Shown: positions 46,800 to 60,085, counted from the stretch's first letter. The stretch: DNA of 64,000 nucleotides from Melanocharis versteri (GCA_013397845.1 VZTG01006314.1:171140-235139), one strand, 5' to 3'. Numbers and translations are program-made. The notes: generated from the letters alone by a model not told the origin.

Positions 46800-47134
46800 T
46801 AGAGACCGAGACCAGGCCAGAGCAACACATTAGCAGGACAGGGATCAGCCTCTTCTCCCAGGCAACAAGCGACAGGACAAGAGGAAACAGCCTCAAGCTG
46901 TACCAGGGGACGTTCAGGTTGGACATCAGGAAGAATTTCTCCACAGAAAGAGTGGTCAGGCATTGGAAGGGGCTGCCCAGGGAGGTGGTGGAGCCCTCAT
47001 TCCTGAAGATGTTTAAGGACCAACTGGACAAGGCACTCAGTGCTCTGGTCTAGCTGACAAGATGTCTGGTCAAAGGTTGGACATGATGATCTTAGAGGTC
47101 TTTTCCAAACTTAATGGTTCCATAACTCTATGTT
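46800..47134 (+). mobile_element. CR1 LINE 3' fragment
   Basis: GCGACAGGACAAGAGGAAAC, then CAGGTTGGACATCAGGAAGA and GGTTGGACATGATGATCTTA, ending TTCCATAACTCTATG. Confidence 0.92.
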
Positions 47135-49014
47135 TAAAATAAATAAATTATAAGAAGCAGCTAGTAGCTTTGTCAACAATAGGCATTCCCAAATCTCCAG
47201 GACTCTGAAGGTTTGTTTCACCACCACAACACTGTAATTTAAAAGATGCAGCAGTTCTTGTTTAGGACAGGGACTGAATTGAAATCCCAAGCACAACTTG
47301 CAGGAAGCTGGGTGTGCTGTCAGCACATGGATCCCCTCCCAAGGGCTACAATCAATTCTTTGCTCCTTGTTCACTTTCTGCAATATTGAACAATTTTCTT
47401 ACAGATTAATAGCACCTAAACTAAATGGAAAATACTGAATTTTGAGAACTGAGTTGTAGACTGTAGAGAAGCCAATACTTGGAGTAACTGTAAGACAAGA
47501 TTTGGCCATAAGCACAGGGCTCCTTCTATAGCAGCTATTAATATAAGGGAACAAAAATAACTCGTGCAATATGCTCTGAAGTTCAAACCCTGGCTCTGCT
47601 GCTGTACAGGCTGGCACAGCCTTGAAGTCTCTCATCGAGAGACAGACACATTTACCACTTATCTTTTTCAGCATGAGGGAATGCTTGTTCAGAATGACTC
47701 AAGTGATATCCATTTAAAAGACAAACCATATAGGGTTGTGAAGATCAAATTCTGTTTGTCAATCACCCAAGAATGAAAAGAAAAGCCAGAGCAGACGATG
47801 AAGAAAAGAGGAAATCCATCCCTTACATGAACACCTCGACACTGTGTTCAGTCAGATGTATCAGTTCAGGCTACTGAGAGCCAGGAATAGAAAAATGCTC
47901 AAATCTCCTGGATTAGCAAGGTGATATCCCACACATATACATATTCTTTCTAGTTTAGAGGGCGCTATGAAATATAATCTTTATGCCACTGCAGCAAGTT
48001 ACCCAAAACTTCAGTGAAATTGCCCACTAAACACAAAGCAGAATTGCCACCATTTCTGCAGGATAGCATTATAAGCCCTCTAAAAAGCACTGGATTTTAA
48101 TTTGAAAACTTTTGCTTTAACATTTGAAAAGGTTTTTGGCCTTGCTCATACTCCCCCTTCTTATTTTCTTGACTCTCACTTACAATAAATGTTTCTTTAA
48201 TTGCTCTTTATATCTTCCACCCATCCTAGAGCCTGGCAATCCAGAGCTTAATTTACAGAGTTAGAATTTTACCCACCATGCAGATTCTGAACACATCGAA
48301 GCCTGTGGCATGAGCTGTGTCCTAAAGCAATTAGTTCCACAGCTGAATTTTACACTGGACGAGAAAAAGTATTTGTTTTAAAACTCTGATGTCCTTAAAT
48401 TCTTCCTTGTGGGAAAAACCGAACATCCCTAATGCCATTTTACATCTAATTTTGGATACCTTTCTCATATCTATGCTTGTGGCTTTCCGTCAGAAGGAAT
48501 CACAGAAGTTTTGCTCCTTCCTGGTGTAGAAACCAATCCATGACTTTGATCCCCTTGCTGTTATTTCCCATCTTTTTCCCTTAACTATATACTTTTTTTG
48601 AGATGGTAGAGAGAGAACTGCACATACTAATCTACACATGGGCACAATATAAGCTTTTCCACCCTGTGACAGCTGGATTGGAAGCCACTGTTTCCCCATA
48701 AACATTACTCCCCACTTACAGACTAAATTTTGCCAGCCATTTTATCAGCAAATTGGCCAATATTGACATCCTTCAGGGCCAGCTCACACTTCATTATCCT
48801 GACTGTGCAGGAACCTTTGCGAACTGTGACCTTGCTTTATATTCCCTTTCTTGCCTCACATAAAGGTGCGCAGAGCAGCACAGACTCCAGAGGAGATGCA
48901 CAGGACAACTCTCCTTTCTCCTGCAAACTGATCCCTTATTGCCAGCCTTTGTTTTCTCTCCTTCAAACAGTAATTAATCAATAAGATCTCTTTATTTCAC
49001 AACAGCTTTGTTTC

Positions 49015-49260
49015 TTAGAGCTTCCATAGAGAGATGTTGTCAAAAGTGTTTTGGAAATCCAAACATAACATCTCCACCAGATTTCTCCTCTCCACATGCT
49101 TGTTGCCTGCTTTGGGCTCCCAGGTTCTTCTCAGAGTACCTTTTGGAAACTGTCCCTTCCTGCTGACATCCCCTGGTAGCTGCTTTAATGGATAATAGCT
49201 CAGTGACTTCATGTGCCAACTCCAGCTGTCCAGACCTGACACTTTTTGTCTGTCTGAGCA
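49015..49260 (-). mobile_element. CR1/L3 reverse-transcriptase fragment (decayed)
   Basis: The minus-strand translation ends LVEMLCLDFQNTFDNISL, which parallels the conserved LDFSKAFD catalytic motif of CR1-clade reverse transcriptases, followed after a short gap by a stop. Only this part is recognisable. Confidence 0.6.
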
Positions 49261-49984
49261 GTTCTGGAACCTCTTCTGTCAATACTACAGGCTTGGGAAA
49301 GCTCAGAAAGCCAAATTTTAGTTTTCTATCCTAAGAGATCTTTGTACAGGAAAGATTGAAGGCATGCAGCCCTGGTATCACCGAGAAATGCTACAAAACT
49401 ATTCAGCACACAATGCCAAAACTGGGACAGATTTGTCATTTGAAACTATTTTGTTGAGCTGTATCCAAGACTCAGATTCTCCTAATATACTCCAAAAAAA
49501 CCCCAAAAAATGGACACTCTGTGCTCCCTGAATAGAGCATGTACCTATTAATGTGATTTATGACAGAAAGGAGAATGCACACAGGCCATGACATGTAAAA
49601 GATGATATGTCACAAAAAACAATATATCATCCTTCCCATTTTGAAATAATTAGGATTTAAATTCCACTAGATCATCACTTTTCAATTTTCTTTACTGGTA
49701 GTCCAGTTTCATAGATCCAGTATGTAAATATTTGCAGAAGCACTATCTGTCTGCAGCAAGTATGCTTGTCCTCATGCACCCACCTCTCCCCGTACACCTC
49801 ATCTTCCAGATCCATGTGTGCGGGAATAAGGAAGGGGTGCAAACTCCAGGAGAGGTGTGGGTGATCTAACCTGAAATTTGGAAGGTTCATGCCCAGAGCC
49901 TTTGCACAGAGGGCTGACACACCAATACCTGAGTACCTCTGCCTACAGCAGTATCTCAGGTGCAGCTCAGATTGCACTGGGGGT

Positions 49985-50600
49985 CACAGAATCTCAGGAT
50001 GGGTCAGGGGCTCATCTGGTCCCACCTCCCTGCTCAAGCAGGGTCATCCCAGAGCACATGGCCCAGGATCATGTCTAGATGGGTCTGAGATATCCCCAGT
50101 GAGGGGGACTCCACATCCTCTCTGGGCAGCCTGTTCAGGGCTCAGTCACTGCCCAGGGAAGAAGTTCTGCCTCATGTCCAGGAAGAACTTCCTGGGCATC
50201 AGCTCCTGCCCATTCCTCTTGTGCCAGTGCTGGGCCCCAGGGAGCAGAGTCTGGGCCCTGCTCTGAGCCCCCCCTGCAGATACTGACAGACAGGAATGAG
50301 ATCCCATCTCAGCTGTCTCCTCTCCAGGCTGAACAGCCCCAGCTCCCTCAGTCTTTCCTCAGCAGGGAGATGCTCCAGGCACTCCTTCCTCATCTCCGCA
50401 GCCTTGCTGGCCCTGCTCCAGGAGTTCCAGGTCCCTCCTGTCCTAAGGAGTCCAGACTTGGACACAGCACTCCAGGTGTGCCTCACCAGGGCTGGGCAGA
50501 GGGGCAGGATCCCTCTCTGACCTGCTGGGAATGCTCTTCCCAATGCACCCCAAGACACCACTGTCCCTCTTGGTCCCCAGGGCACCTGAATGAAAAGTGA
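49985..50600 (-). mobile_element. CR1 LINE 3' fragment (about 615 bp)
   Basis: CACAGAATCTCAGGATGGGT, then CTCTCCAGGCTGAACAGCCC and CCAGGTGTGCCTCACCAGGG. A different subfamily from most others in the window. Confidence 0.92.
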
Positions 50601-52094
50601 AGCCCCTGAGGACCTGGTGGGAACTCTACTGCCTTTCAGCTTACCACTGAATTAATTAGATTAAGAGAAGTGACAGAGGTTCTGGGAAACAAATGGCAGT
50701 TGGTAGGCAAGTGACATAGGACCTGGCGATGACAAGCTCAACAGCTCCAGGGCAGTTCGAACCCTCAGAGCAGCACTTTGGTCCAGAAAGCATCTGGGCA
50801 GCCCTGGAGCAGCACACACCCCCCGGGGATGCAGAGCAGCCCGCACATGGTGGAACTGCTCATTAACAGCAAACAAACAGTCCCGCCCAGGACTATCCAA
50901 AGGAACACAGAGCCACAAGCTGTCAAACAGGGCTGTTCCTCACTGGTTCCTTCCCCTCCAGAGGCTATTCCACTTGGTCCAAGAGAGGGACTGCAGCTGC
51001 CAAGCCCTACTCTCCCCTCACTGCCCTGCTTGCTGGTCTCCAAACCACGGGAGCTGCTGACTCCCACCTACCAGGCCAGTTTCCTCACCGGCTGGCAGGA
51101 GCAGGGCTTTGCCTGCACCAAGCTTTGGCACTCAAAGCTACTCAAACCCAGGTCCCCGGAGTGGCACAGGTGTCAGCTGGGCACATGGGACTGACTTGTG
51201 ACAAGCCCATGAAGTGCTGAGGTTAAGCAAAGTGGGACTAAGACATTCCTTCTGCAAGGACCAAGCTGAATCTGCTGACTTATGGCTGTTCAGTCCTGAG
51301 CAGCCATTGGTGACAGGCTATGCGTCCTCCTCAGAGCCCAGCCCCTACCTGGTGCATCCTGCACTCCCTTCCCATATTCAGATGGCACTGACCAACAGCT
51401 AATATCTGAAGTGCAGCAGTGATTAAATTGGTAGCTGGACTGAAAGTAGAAAGGGCTCCACTAAAGTGGGCTTAAAAGCCAAAAATGTCTGTTCAGCTTT
51501 ATAGCATTTCCTACAGAGCCAGCACACTGGAGTAGCAAGAAGCATTCCTCAGCAACTGGAAGGAATTGCTAAGCCCATTAATAAAATTAAGACAGCCAAG
51601 TTCGATAAGAGAATACATCCAACCTCAAGAGCCACTGATGTCTGTGCTGCAGGATGGGGAAGAAGCATCTACCAAAGAGGTAGTAGAAAACAGAAATCCA
51701 CCACCTCTCCTGGGAAACATGACGTGGTGGCACTTCTGATTGCATGTCTGCTCCTGAAGAAGAGAGGTCATGACATGCCTTAGTACTGAACTGCTGCTGA
51801 CAGACAAGCCATTTGGAATTGTTGGTGAAGTCGCTGTGCAAGTTTGCACCAAAGAGTAGGGAAGGCAACAGAGGTATGAGATAACAGCAACTGCTCACCG
51901 TCTGTGTTCCTGCAGGACTGAATGCTGAAGAACTAGGAGACAAGTCAAGTGGAAAGAACATCTCCTATTTCCCTACTGGCAGGGACTTCACCATGAAACT
52001 TACATATTTTAGAAGAGGGGGCAGGGCTGGTGGAGGGGAAACTCAGGGAGATAAGGAAATCAGGAAAATGCCCTAGGGATGATTAGTTTGTGTT

Positions 52095-52250
52095 CACAGG
52101 AGCATCCCAACCCCGGAAGTGTCCAAGGCCAGGTTGGACAGGGCTTTGAACAGCCTGGTTTAGTGGAAAATGTCCCTGCCATGGCTGGAACAAGATGATC
52201 TTTAAGGGCCCCTCCAACCCAAACCATTCCATAGTTCTGTGATTCTAGGA
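52095..52250 (+). mobile_element. CR1 LINE 3' end
   Basis: GAAGTGTCCAAGGCCAGGTT, ending CCATAGTTCTGTGATTCTAG. Confidence 0.9.
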
Positions 52251-53207
52251 ATGTCTGACAGTCACTGCAAAGAGTCAGAGGCAAGTATGGCTGAAGCTTC
52301 CTGCAGGCCCACAACTCCAGCAGTGCTCCAGATGACGGACCATGTCCAACAAGATGGACACATGCTCGAGGGAACAGACTAAGTGCAGTTCCCAGGAACA
52401 CAGACTTGAACTGTTAGCTCCACTGTGCAGCACCAGAGCCTCGACCCAGGGATGAGGGGGAAGGAATGACCATGGACTGCTTTTGAGACCAGGCAGGATG
52501 CAGACATGGCTTAAGAGGGAGCTGGTTGATGTCACTGCAAATCACTGTCAACTTTCAAAGGTCATGGTGACCGAGGGAGGCCTGATGATATGCAAACACC
52601 ACCCCACCATGTTAGAAGGATCCAGAGAACACTGGACCTCTCAGTCTCATCGTAGCCCCTGGAAAGACTGTGTAGTAAATCTTCCTGACAGCCATTTCCA
52701 GCAGGAGATGGCAGTGGAACAGCCAGCACAGATTTACCAGTGGCAAATCTTGCCTATCTTGACTACCCTGCAAGCTGCCTGCATGGAGGATGGGAGAGCA
52801 AGTGTGGTACACCTTTGACACCATCTCTGGCAGGGTTTTCAACAGGCAGGAGCTGGACTGCAAAAGCAGATGACTGATGCTGGTGAGAATATGTCCTGGG
52901 GTGGCTGAATAGCCCAGTATCCCCAGTCGTCTGTTCTGTCGTAGTGGCAGATATTGAGCTCCGCGCCTTTCAGGCTGGCTCCGAGGGCGAAGGGGAGAGG
53001 ACATGGCGCACACTTTGTGTCCGGGAGCCTCGTCTGCACTGCCCGGAAGCGCCAGCTGCTTCGTGTGCTCGGGGTGCGGGCTGCAGCACAGGCAGTGGGA
53101 GAGAGTTTTCTTTTAATTTATTTAGTTTTCCTAGCTAGCTGAGGCAGAGGAGATCCCTGGACTGCAGTTTTCATTCCTTGGACTGACCAGCTTTGCTCCG
53201 GACCGAG

Positions 53208-53305
53208 AACCCAGGAGAAACGCCGGGAGCTCACTGCTGAGGCCCAGCCGGCCCGGGAGGCTGCATTTTCCAGCCCAGGAGGGACTGCTGGGAGGCTGAG
53301 CGAGC
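53208..53305 (+). repeat. 98-bp direct repeat, copy 1 (left of gap)
   Basis: Identical base for base to 53595-53692 on the other side of the N run, at an offset of 387. Starts AACCCAGGAGAAACGCCGGG. Confidence 0.95.
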
Positions 53306-53594
53306 NNNNNNNNNNNNNNNNNNNNNNNNNNNNNNNNNNNNNNNNNNNNNNNNNNNNNNNNNNNNNNNNNNNNNNNNNNNNNNNNNNNNNNNNNNNNNNN
53401 NNNNNNNNNNNNNNNNNNNNNNNNNNNNNNNNNNNNNNNNNNNNNNNNNNNNNNNNNNNNNNNNNNNNNNNNNNNNNNNNNNNNNNNNNNNNNNNNNNNN
53501 NNNNNNNNNNNNNNNNNNNNNNNNNNNNNNNNNNNNNNNNNNNNNNNNNNNNNNNNNNNNNNNNNNNNNNNNNNNNNNNNNNNNNNNNNNNNNN
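53306..53594. other. Assembly gap (289 N) inside the LTR
   Basis: A run of 289 N. The 98 bases before it (53208-53305) and the 98 after it (53595-53692) are identical. The gap therefore hides either a tandem array of this unit or an unresolved overlap. Confidence 0.98.
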
Positions 53595-53692
53595 AACCCA
53601 GGAGAAACGCCGGGAGCTCACTGCTGAGGCCCAGCCGGCCCGGGAGGCTGCATTTTCCAGCCCAGGAGGGACTGCTGGGAGGCTGAGCGAGC
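53595..53692 (+). repeat. 98-bp direct repeat, copy 2 (right of gap)
   Basis: Second identical copy. It continues directly into the rest of the LTR (GAGATACACC...). Confidence 0.95.
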
Positions 53693-54069
53693 TGAGATAC
53701 ACCCCGTGAAAAGAACTCTTTTCCTGAATTCGCCATCTCTCCAGAACAATGAGAGGTTCCACTGTTTAATATTGTTCATTTTCCGTGTTTGTGGGTGTTT
53801 TGCTGTTAATAAACAGGCTCTTTTTTTCCACTTCTCTCAGAGGAGATATTTTGTCTCCTGAACCGGTGGGGGGAAGGGGGTCCCCCTTGAATTCGTTTTG
53901 CTGGAGATTTTCCTCCATAATTTTGCCCTAAACCAGGACAGAATATCACGCTCAAAAGGTGATCAGCTGTACAAAGTCCAGCCAGCAGCTGATTACCAGC
54001 AGCATCCCTGAGAGCTAATATAGGGTCAATACAAATCCATGTCTTCATTAACAAACCTGATTAACACCA

Positions 54070-54320
54070 ATTATGGGACAGAGAGCACTCTCATCAAGTC
54101 TGCAGAGGATATCAAACTGCTGGCATAGCTGGGGCAGGAGATCCTTCTCAGAGGGACCTACGCAGGCTGGACAAAGGGCCTGATGGAGGGTTTACAAAGG
54201 ACAACAGAGGCACACAGTGTCCTGCCCCAGGACAAAATGAGCCCTTGCACCAGCACAGACTGGAGCAGCTGGCTGTAAAGTAGTTCTGCAGCAAACGACC
54301 TGCCAAGCTCTCAGGAAGAG
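54070..54320 (+). mobile_element. CR1 ORF2 fragment (decayed)
   Basis: AAGTCTGCAGAGGATATCAA fits the CR1 KFADDTKLL region, followed by GTGTCCTGCCCCAGGACA and GGAGCAGCTGGCTGTAAAGT in CR1 order. Confidence 0.65.
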
Positions 54321-55334
54321 CAAGGGGACAGAGGCCAGACAGTCACAATAAAATGCTTCTATGGACCATCCACACAACTGTCTGGAAGAGACTCTGCAAC
54401 TCAACAGTGACTTTCTGCCTCTCAAAAGTCTTTGAAACAGTCCCTTTGAACACAACTTCTACCCTTCAAAGCCTTGCAGGGTACACAGATTCCCCTAAAA
54501 GGGTAAGATGAGAACATCAGCCTGCACTAAGTCGAGCTGGCTGAAGCATGGAGCAGATCAGTCAGCTTCCCAAGAACACAGGGAAGGAGTGTGAAGCCAG
54601 GGAAGAACTGAAAGCCAGCATCAAGTGATGGAACCAGCTTTGAAGGTTTAACCCAAACACGGTCTCCTTTGGAAGAAAGTCAGCAGCTCTTTCTACCTCT
54701 GTTCTAGAGAGCTATTTCAGCCCAGAATTCATAATTCTGCTTGAAATATTTGCTGCAGACTCTTAAAACCCACATCTTGCATACAAAATGGAAGATGATT
54801 TGGTAATAGGCTAGAACATAGCATTTCACTGGCATCAAGTTGCTTTGAAAGCATCTTGACCAGTATAATATATTTTGGTAACACCAATGGTAACATTAAT
54901 GCAACGTGTCAGTCATACCAACATCACCTGTGATATTCTTTAAAAGGCTCAAGTAATGGCCTGGGGTTCACAGCACTTGAAGAAAAAATTAAATCAAGAC
55001 ACTTGGCAAGTGTGAAGTGTTTGTGTGGCTGTCACTGGTGCAGACTCCTGCCCAGGCTCAGGATGTGCACCTCCTCCTGGACATGTGTTGGTTCTGCTAA
55101 TGCAACCAGTTACTCAGATTTAGTTGTTATCCACAAAAACACCAAACCTGTCTCTGCTGAGTGTCTCATCTCACTTACAGAAACCACAGAGCAAATGGGG
55201 TAGAAAAAATGGCTTGTTAGATAAAAATTTAGAACATTTCATCCTCCAGTACCACAACAGTATTTAAGGAAATATTCTGATGACTTCTGTTGGCACAGGC
55301 AGGGTCTCTGCTAATGATTTAGCTCAGAGCAATG

Positions 55335-55371
55335 ATATAAATATATACATATACATACACATATATATTTG
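55335..55371 (+). repeat. AT/AC-rich simple repeat
   Basis: Alternating purine-pyrimidine run of ATAT and ACAT steps, about 37 bp. Confidence 0.7.
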
Positions 55372-55503
55372 GGTATACCAAAACAATTAAAGCAAGCCAC
55401 AGCACTCACAGCAAGCTGGGTCAGAGTTCCCCTGCCCCACCAATCTTCCAAGGGGGAAATCCCTATTTACATGTCTCACATGAAGTATCAAATGGTCAGA
55501 GAT

Positions 55504-55770
55504 CATAGAATCCCAGGCAGGTTTGGGTTTGAAGGGAACTTAAAGCTCGTCCAGTCCCATCCCCTGCCCTGTGCAGGGACACCTTCCACTGTCCCAGGTT
55601 GCTCCAAGCCCTGTCCAACCTGGCCTTGGACACTGCCAGGCGTGGGGCTGCCACAGTTTCTGTGGGCAACCTGTGCCAGGGCCTCCCCACCCCCATAGGG
55701 AAGAATTTTTTCCCAATATCCAATCTAAACCTCTTCACTTCTAGCTTAAAACTCTTCCCCCCATCCTATT
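55504..55770 (-). mobile_element. CR1 LINE 3' end
   Basis: CATAGAATCCCAGGCAGGTT, then GTGCAGGGACACCTTCCACT and CCAATATCCAATCTAAACCT. Confidence 0.92.
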
Positions 55771-57338
55771 GCTATCTGCCTGTGTAAAAATGCTGTGTTT
55801 TTTATAAAGTTCCCCCTTTTTATAATTGTCACTCAATATAATTAATAATTAATAGTTGTTCTGGGTAAGGCTGACAATCCATATGAATTGAAATCCTGGA
55901 AGATGAAGATGCTTCATACTTTGACTTCAGAATGAACCCAGCAGCACTTCTGGATGCTTCAATTCAAGCACAAAGCCTGTGTGGTGAACTGGGAGCAGCT
56001 CCCTGTGCAGGCCCTACCAGCTTCACGCTGGTTTACATTCCTCTGGCTGATGCTACTCTATTTACAGGTCCAAACTAAACAGACATAAGCTAGGTTTGGG
56101 CAGAGCCGATACACAGTCACCTCTTAACCACAGTCACTTCCCTTAACCACTGCTGGAGTCCCCTCGCTAAGCCAGCACTTGTGTTTAGACAAGCATGGAC
56201 TAGGACTTGCTGCTATGGCACCATTTCAGATGTAAAAAACCATCAGGCTTTGATTCAAAATCGCATTAACTGATACAGCAGGGAATGACAAATTATAAAT
56301 AGGAGTTGGCTTCTGAGAGATTCCAGAAATGGATGGTGAGCAATCACTGTGGCAAATCAATGCTCTGGCTCAGGGGATCAGACAGGGGCCAGGTTTAGTT
56401 TTACCCTGAAAAGGCAGTGACACATAAAAAGCTAATGGCAGGTGGTCACTCTGCATTCTGTACATTTCACAAAGATTTATGAGCAAGGCTGAATGCTAGA
56501 AAAGCAACGCTGAAGCTGCTTGTGTCCCTCTGCAAGGTCAGCTTATTGTATTATAGAAACTTTTCCAGTGAGACTCCTACAAGTTAAGAGTGTTCTATTT
56601 CGCCCAGCCACAGGAAACAAGATACAAAAATCCCAAACAACCCAGCACTAAAGAAAAAAAAATCACATTATTAACTCTTAAAGAGTAAATTTTCAGTTAT
56701 TTTGGTTATTTTCAGATCAGCAGAGCCTATATTTAAGCTTAAAGTTTAAAGCTGGAAGGAGACCAATTTTTCCAAAATTTGTTTAACAGGAAAATATTTA
56801 ACAAGAGAACACATGGATGTATTTTCTAAAATACCTTGTAAGTACTGCACGTCGTAATTATTATGAATGAAAACTGTCATGAGAAATTACGTAGGTGTCT
56901 AAATCAGGAATTTTTGATGTCCTTGACTGTCAACACCTTGATGTAAAAACAGAAGCCTGACTCCCGGGATCTGGCTGTTAGCAATGTGTGGTATCATCCT
57001 CATTAGCCTGGAAATGTAGAAAAGCAAATTTCCTCTGAAGAACATTTTAAGAATTAAGTATTTAAGAAAGGCTGTGTTTCACCACAATAAGAGGTGGGAC
57101 ATCTCAGGAGTAGAGGGAGGAAATAAAATTTGGCTCCCTGAAGCTGTGCAGGTTGGTGCTCTATCTCACAGCCATACTCTGGGTCCCACTGCCTTCATTT
57201 CAAGTTCACAGCAGCTTGAAACATCTCCGCACAGGCCTGGGCAGGCTATACTCACCATGAGCTTCCTCTTAAGTCCATTCATGCTGAAGTGAGCCCCATG
57301 AAAATAGGCACCTAAATCCCCACCAAATTGTCCCTTCA

Positions 57339-57465
57339 TAGAATCTCAAACTGGTTTGGGTTGGAAGGGACCTTAAAAGTTCATCTCATTGAATGCCCTG
57401 ACATGAACAGGAACACCTTCCACTAGACCAGGCTGCTCAAAGCCCTGTCCAACCTGGTCTAAAAT
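57339..57465 (-). mobile_element. CR1 LINE 3' end, truncated
   Basis: CATAGAATCTCAAACTGGTT, then GGAACACCTTCCACTAGACC. Confidence 0.9.
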
Positions 57466-59734
57466 TTTTAACAAGTGAAGTTTTCCTGCTAAGGCCCATG
57501 GCCCAGCTCCTCCCGCGAGCTGCACCTTTCCTCCCCATGCAGATCAATTTCCTGCAGCCCAAGAAAGGAGATTGCAGGGACAGCTGTGGCACCTCCCTTT
57601 AGAAGAACAGCTGAAAATAAACTGCAGACTCAGATCCCAGGATTTATACTGGGCACCCTCATCGTGCTGGAGCCATACCATTATCACTAGGTCAAACGGT
57701 TTACTCAGCTGGGGATCCTGTCACTGCATAGCAGGGACTGCCATTCCCCCGAAAGGCTCAGGGCTTCTCTTTCATTTTTTACCCCAGCTCTCTGCACAAA
57801 CACAATTTTTTAAAAACCATGTTTCAGAATATTTAATGCTCCACCTGCCCTCACTTGTATTCAAAAGTCAGAAAGAATAAAATATCAATTTATACAACCA
57901 CTCATGTAATATTCTCTCTCTCAACCTTCTTAAAACTGACTGCTCTAATATGCACAGTTTGACAGGCCTTTTTGACTTATGGTATATAATAATCCTCAAT
58001 TGGGAGCCAGCATACCAACTCAGAAGTCCCATATTTTAATGTTAGTCAGTTATTATCTCAGTATATTGCAAAACACAGCACCTGAATTGCCTCACAAGCC
58101 CCACAGTACCTAGTCTGAATTCTAAAACTGTATGAAATAGAAACAGGTCCCAGCCCCAACACTCCCTGTTAAAATAAGCAAGAGGCATTATAAATTGCAA
58201 AAAAATAATGCCAGGATGATGGGAGTTTCATCTAGGTTACAGCTGAGAGTTCTGCACATAAATGCACTGAATGTTTGAGCACGAATACTGAATGCTTCCA
58301 GGCATGCCAGCAGGAGCTGCAGGACCCTGTTCTGCTGGAGCAGGGACCATCCAGGCACTGCATTCATTGCTCATTCCTGCATTTTTGCTGAGCTGGCTTT
58401 CAATCTTATCAAACCATGTTGATTCAAGACAAGTATGCAGCATGGAAAACTTGTCTCCACCTCCGATGCAGGCTCAAGAATTTCATTGGTACAAGTCAGA
58501 AAGCTTTCAGCATACATTAGGCTCAAGAAGCTTTCCCTAAAATACCTTGGCTTTCCGAATGAGCTTTCCATGTGGGGCCAGAACTCCAGACTGCCCAGCA
58601 GCTCCAGTGGAGATGAGAACCTTTCCACAGGCAGCACTAAGGGACCAGGGTCAGCACTTCCAGCTGCTGCCATGAAGGAAGTTGTTGCTGAAAATCCCAC
58701 CAACTCCCTTGCTCAGTGTTTACGGGGAGCAGCGGAGCCTGACGCATGGAATCACTGGGTAGGATAAACAAAGGCTGAGGAAGGAAGCAATGAAGATGCA
58801 CATTTCCCCTCCCAAATAACCATCTACTTACTAAAATGCAGAGTTTCCTCCGAGGCACCCAGTATTGAGCAAATGACGTGGCTGTCTTCGGTTTCCAGAA
58901 GCCAAACTAACCAGCTGAAAGTACCCCAAAACAAACCAGGGGAAGGTTTCCTGCCCTGCTGCGAGGAGTAGCAGCTCTCCCAGGCTCTAACTGCAGCTCA
59001 AGGTCAGCCTGTATAGTCTAGAGTTAATTCTGCCCACTCAGGAGACCGCTTGAAAATAGAGATGCAGGGGACAGACAATTGAACCCACAGGGACAAAACA
59101 TCAAGGCAAAAAAGGGACTGAGTAAGCCAAAAGGAAGAAAATAAAAGCATGAGGTTGATAAAACAGCACTTCAGATTTTAACTATTTTCTCATAAATTCC
59201 TGGTGTATTGTAGGCATCTTCCAAGCTCTCTCACTTTATTCAGAGCACTGTGGGTTGGCACATGCTACTGAATTCCCATTCATAACCGAAACCCAAAAAC
59301 CCCATTTCAGTCACCCTAGTGATAAACCCTATTTTTGACAGCGCCATATTTAACTTTGATGAGCAGTGCTACGTGCAGCACAAGAAGCTTGCAACTTCTA
59401 TTTCTCCTGGCAGAAGAACACCTTCAGAAAGGAACTCTGCACAGCGCAGCGGGAAAGGTATGACTCTCCCTAGATAACCTTCTATTCCAGGAATGAATGT
59501 ATTTTTAGGCAATGCAGCCACTCAATTTTAAAAAATGCAGCCTGATTTATGATGCTATCATCACCAACTTAAAGATCAGAAGCTGAACTACCTTAAACCA
59601 CAGCCGTGATGCCCCAAAGATGGGGCACCTGAACATTCATTCCAGAGTTTTCATGCCACTCTAAGTTGTGTTATCTCCTCACCTTTCAAGGCACAGACTG
59701 GCTGTTACCTTCCAGTGATTAAGAAATTTTGTGT

Positions 59735-60085
59735 CCAGAGAAGGGGACGGAGCTGGGGAAGGGGCTGGAGTACCAGGAGCGGCTGAGGGAGCTGGGGGGG
59801 CTCAGCCTGGAGCAAAGGAGGCTCAGAGGGACCTTCTGGCTCTGCACAACTCCCTGACAGGAGGGTGCAGCCAGGAGGAGGTCAGGCTCTGCTCCCAGGA
59901 AACAAGGGACAGGATGAAAGGAAATGGCCTTAAGCTGTGCCAGGGGAGGTTTAGGTTGAATATTATGGAAAATTTCTTGCCAAAAGGGGGTCAGGCCCTG
60001 GCACACGTTGCCCAGTGACGTGGTGGAGTCACCATCCCTGAAAGTGTTCAGAAAGTGTATAATTCTGGCACCTAAGGACATGGTT
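59735..60085 (+). mobile_element. CR1 LINE 3' fragment
   Basis: GAGCGGCTGAGGGAGCTGGG, then GACAGGATGAAAGGAAATGG and GTTTAGGTTGAATATTATGG. The terminal ATTCTATG end is degraded. Confidence 0.9.

Larger units (their letters stand above)
52892..53940 (+). mobile_element. Solo LTR of an endogenous retrovirus, with target-site duplication
   Basis: The element starts TGTCCTGG and ends CCAGGACA, an exact 8-bp terminal inverted repeat, and is flanked on both sides by GAATA (52887-52891 and 53941-53945), a 5-bp target duplication. An AATAAA signal lies at 53808-53813, followed by a T-rich tract, as in an R/U5 region. No gag, pol or env sequence is present, so this is a solo LTR left by recombination. 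It contains the 289-N gap, so its true length is unknown. It is antisense to PPP1R12B. Confidence 0.88.

Noticed and set aside
48290..48980. Possible continuation of the CR1/L3 reverse-transcriptase fragment leftwards from 49015
   Set aside because: A few residues (KSWIGFYTRKEQ) look similar to the family, but the order and spacing could not be confirmed by eye.
53118..53762. Frames of about 200 codons on the minus strand
   Set aside because: Open only because they run through 289 N bases.
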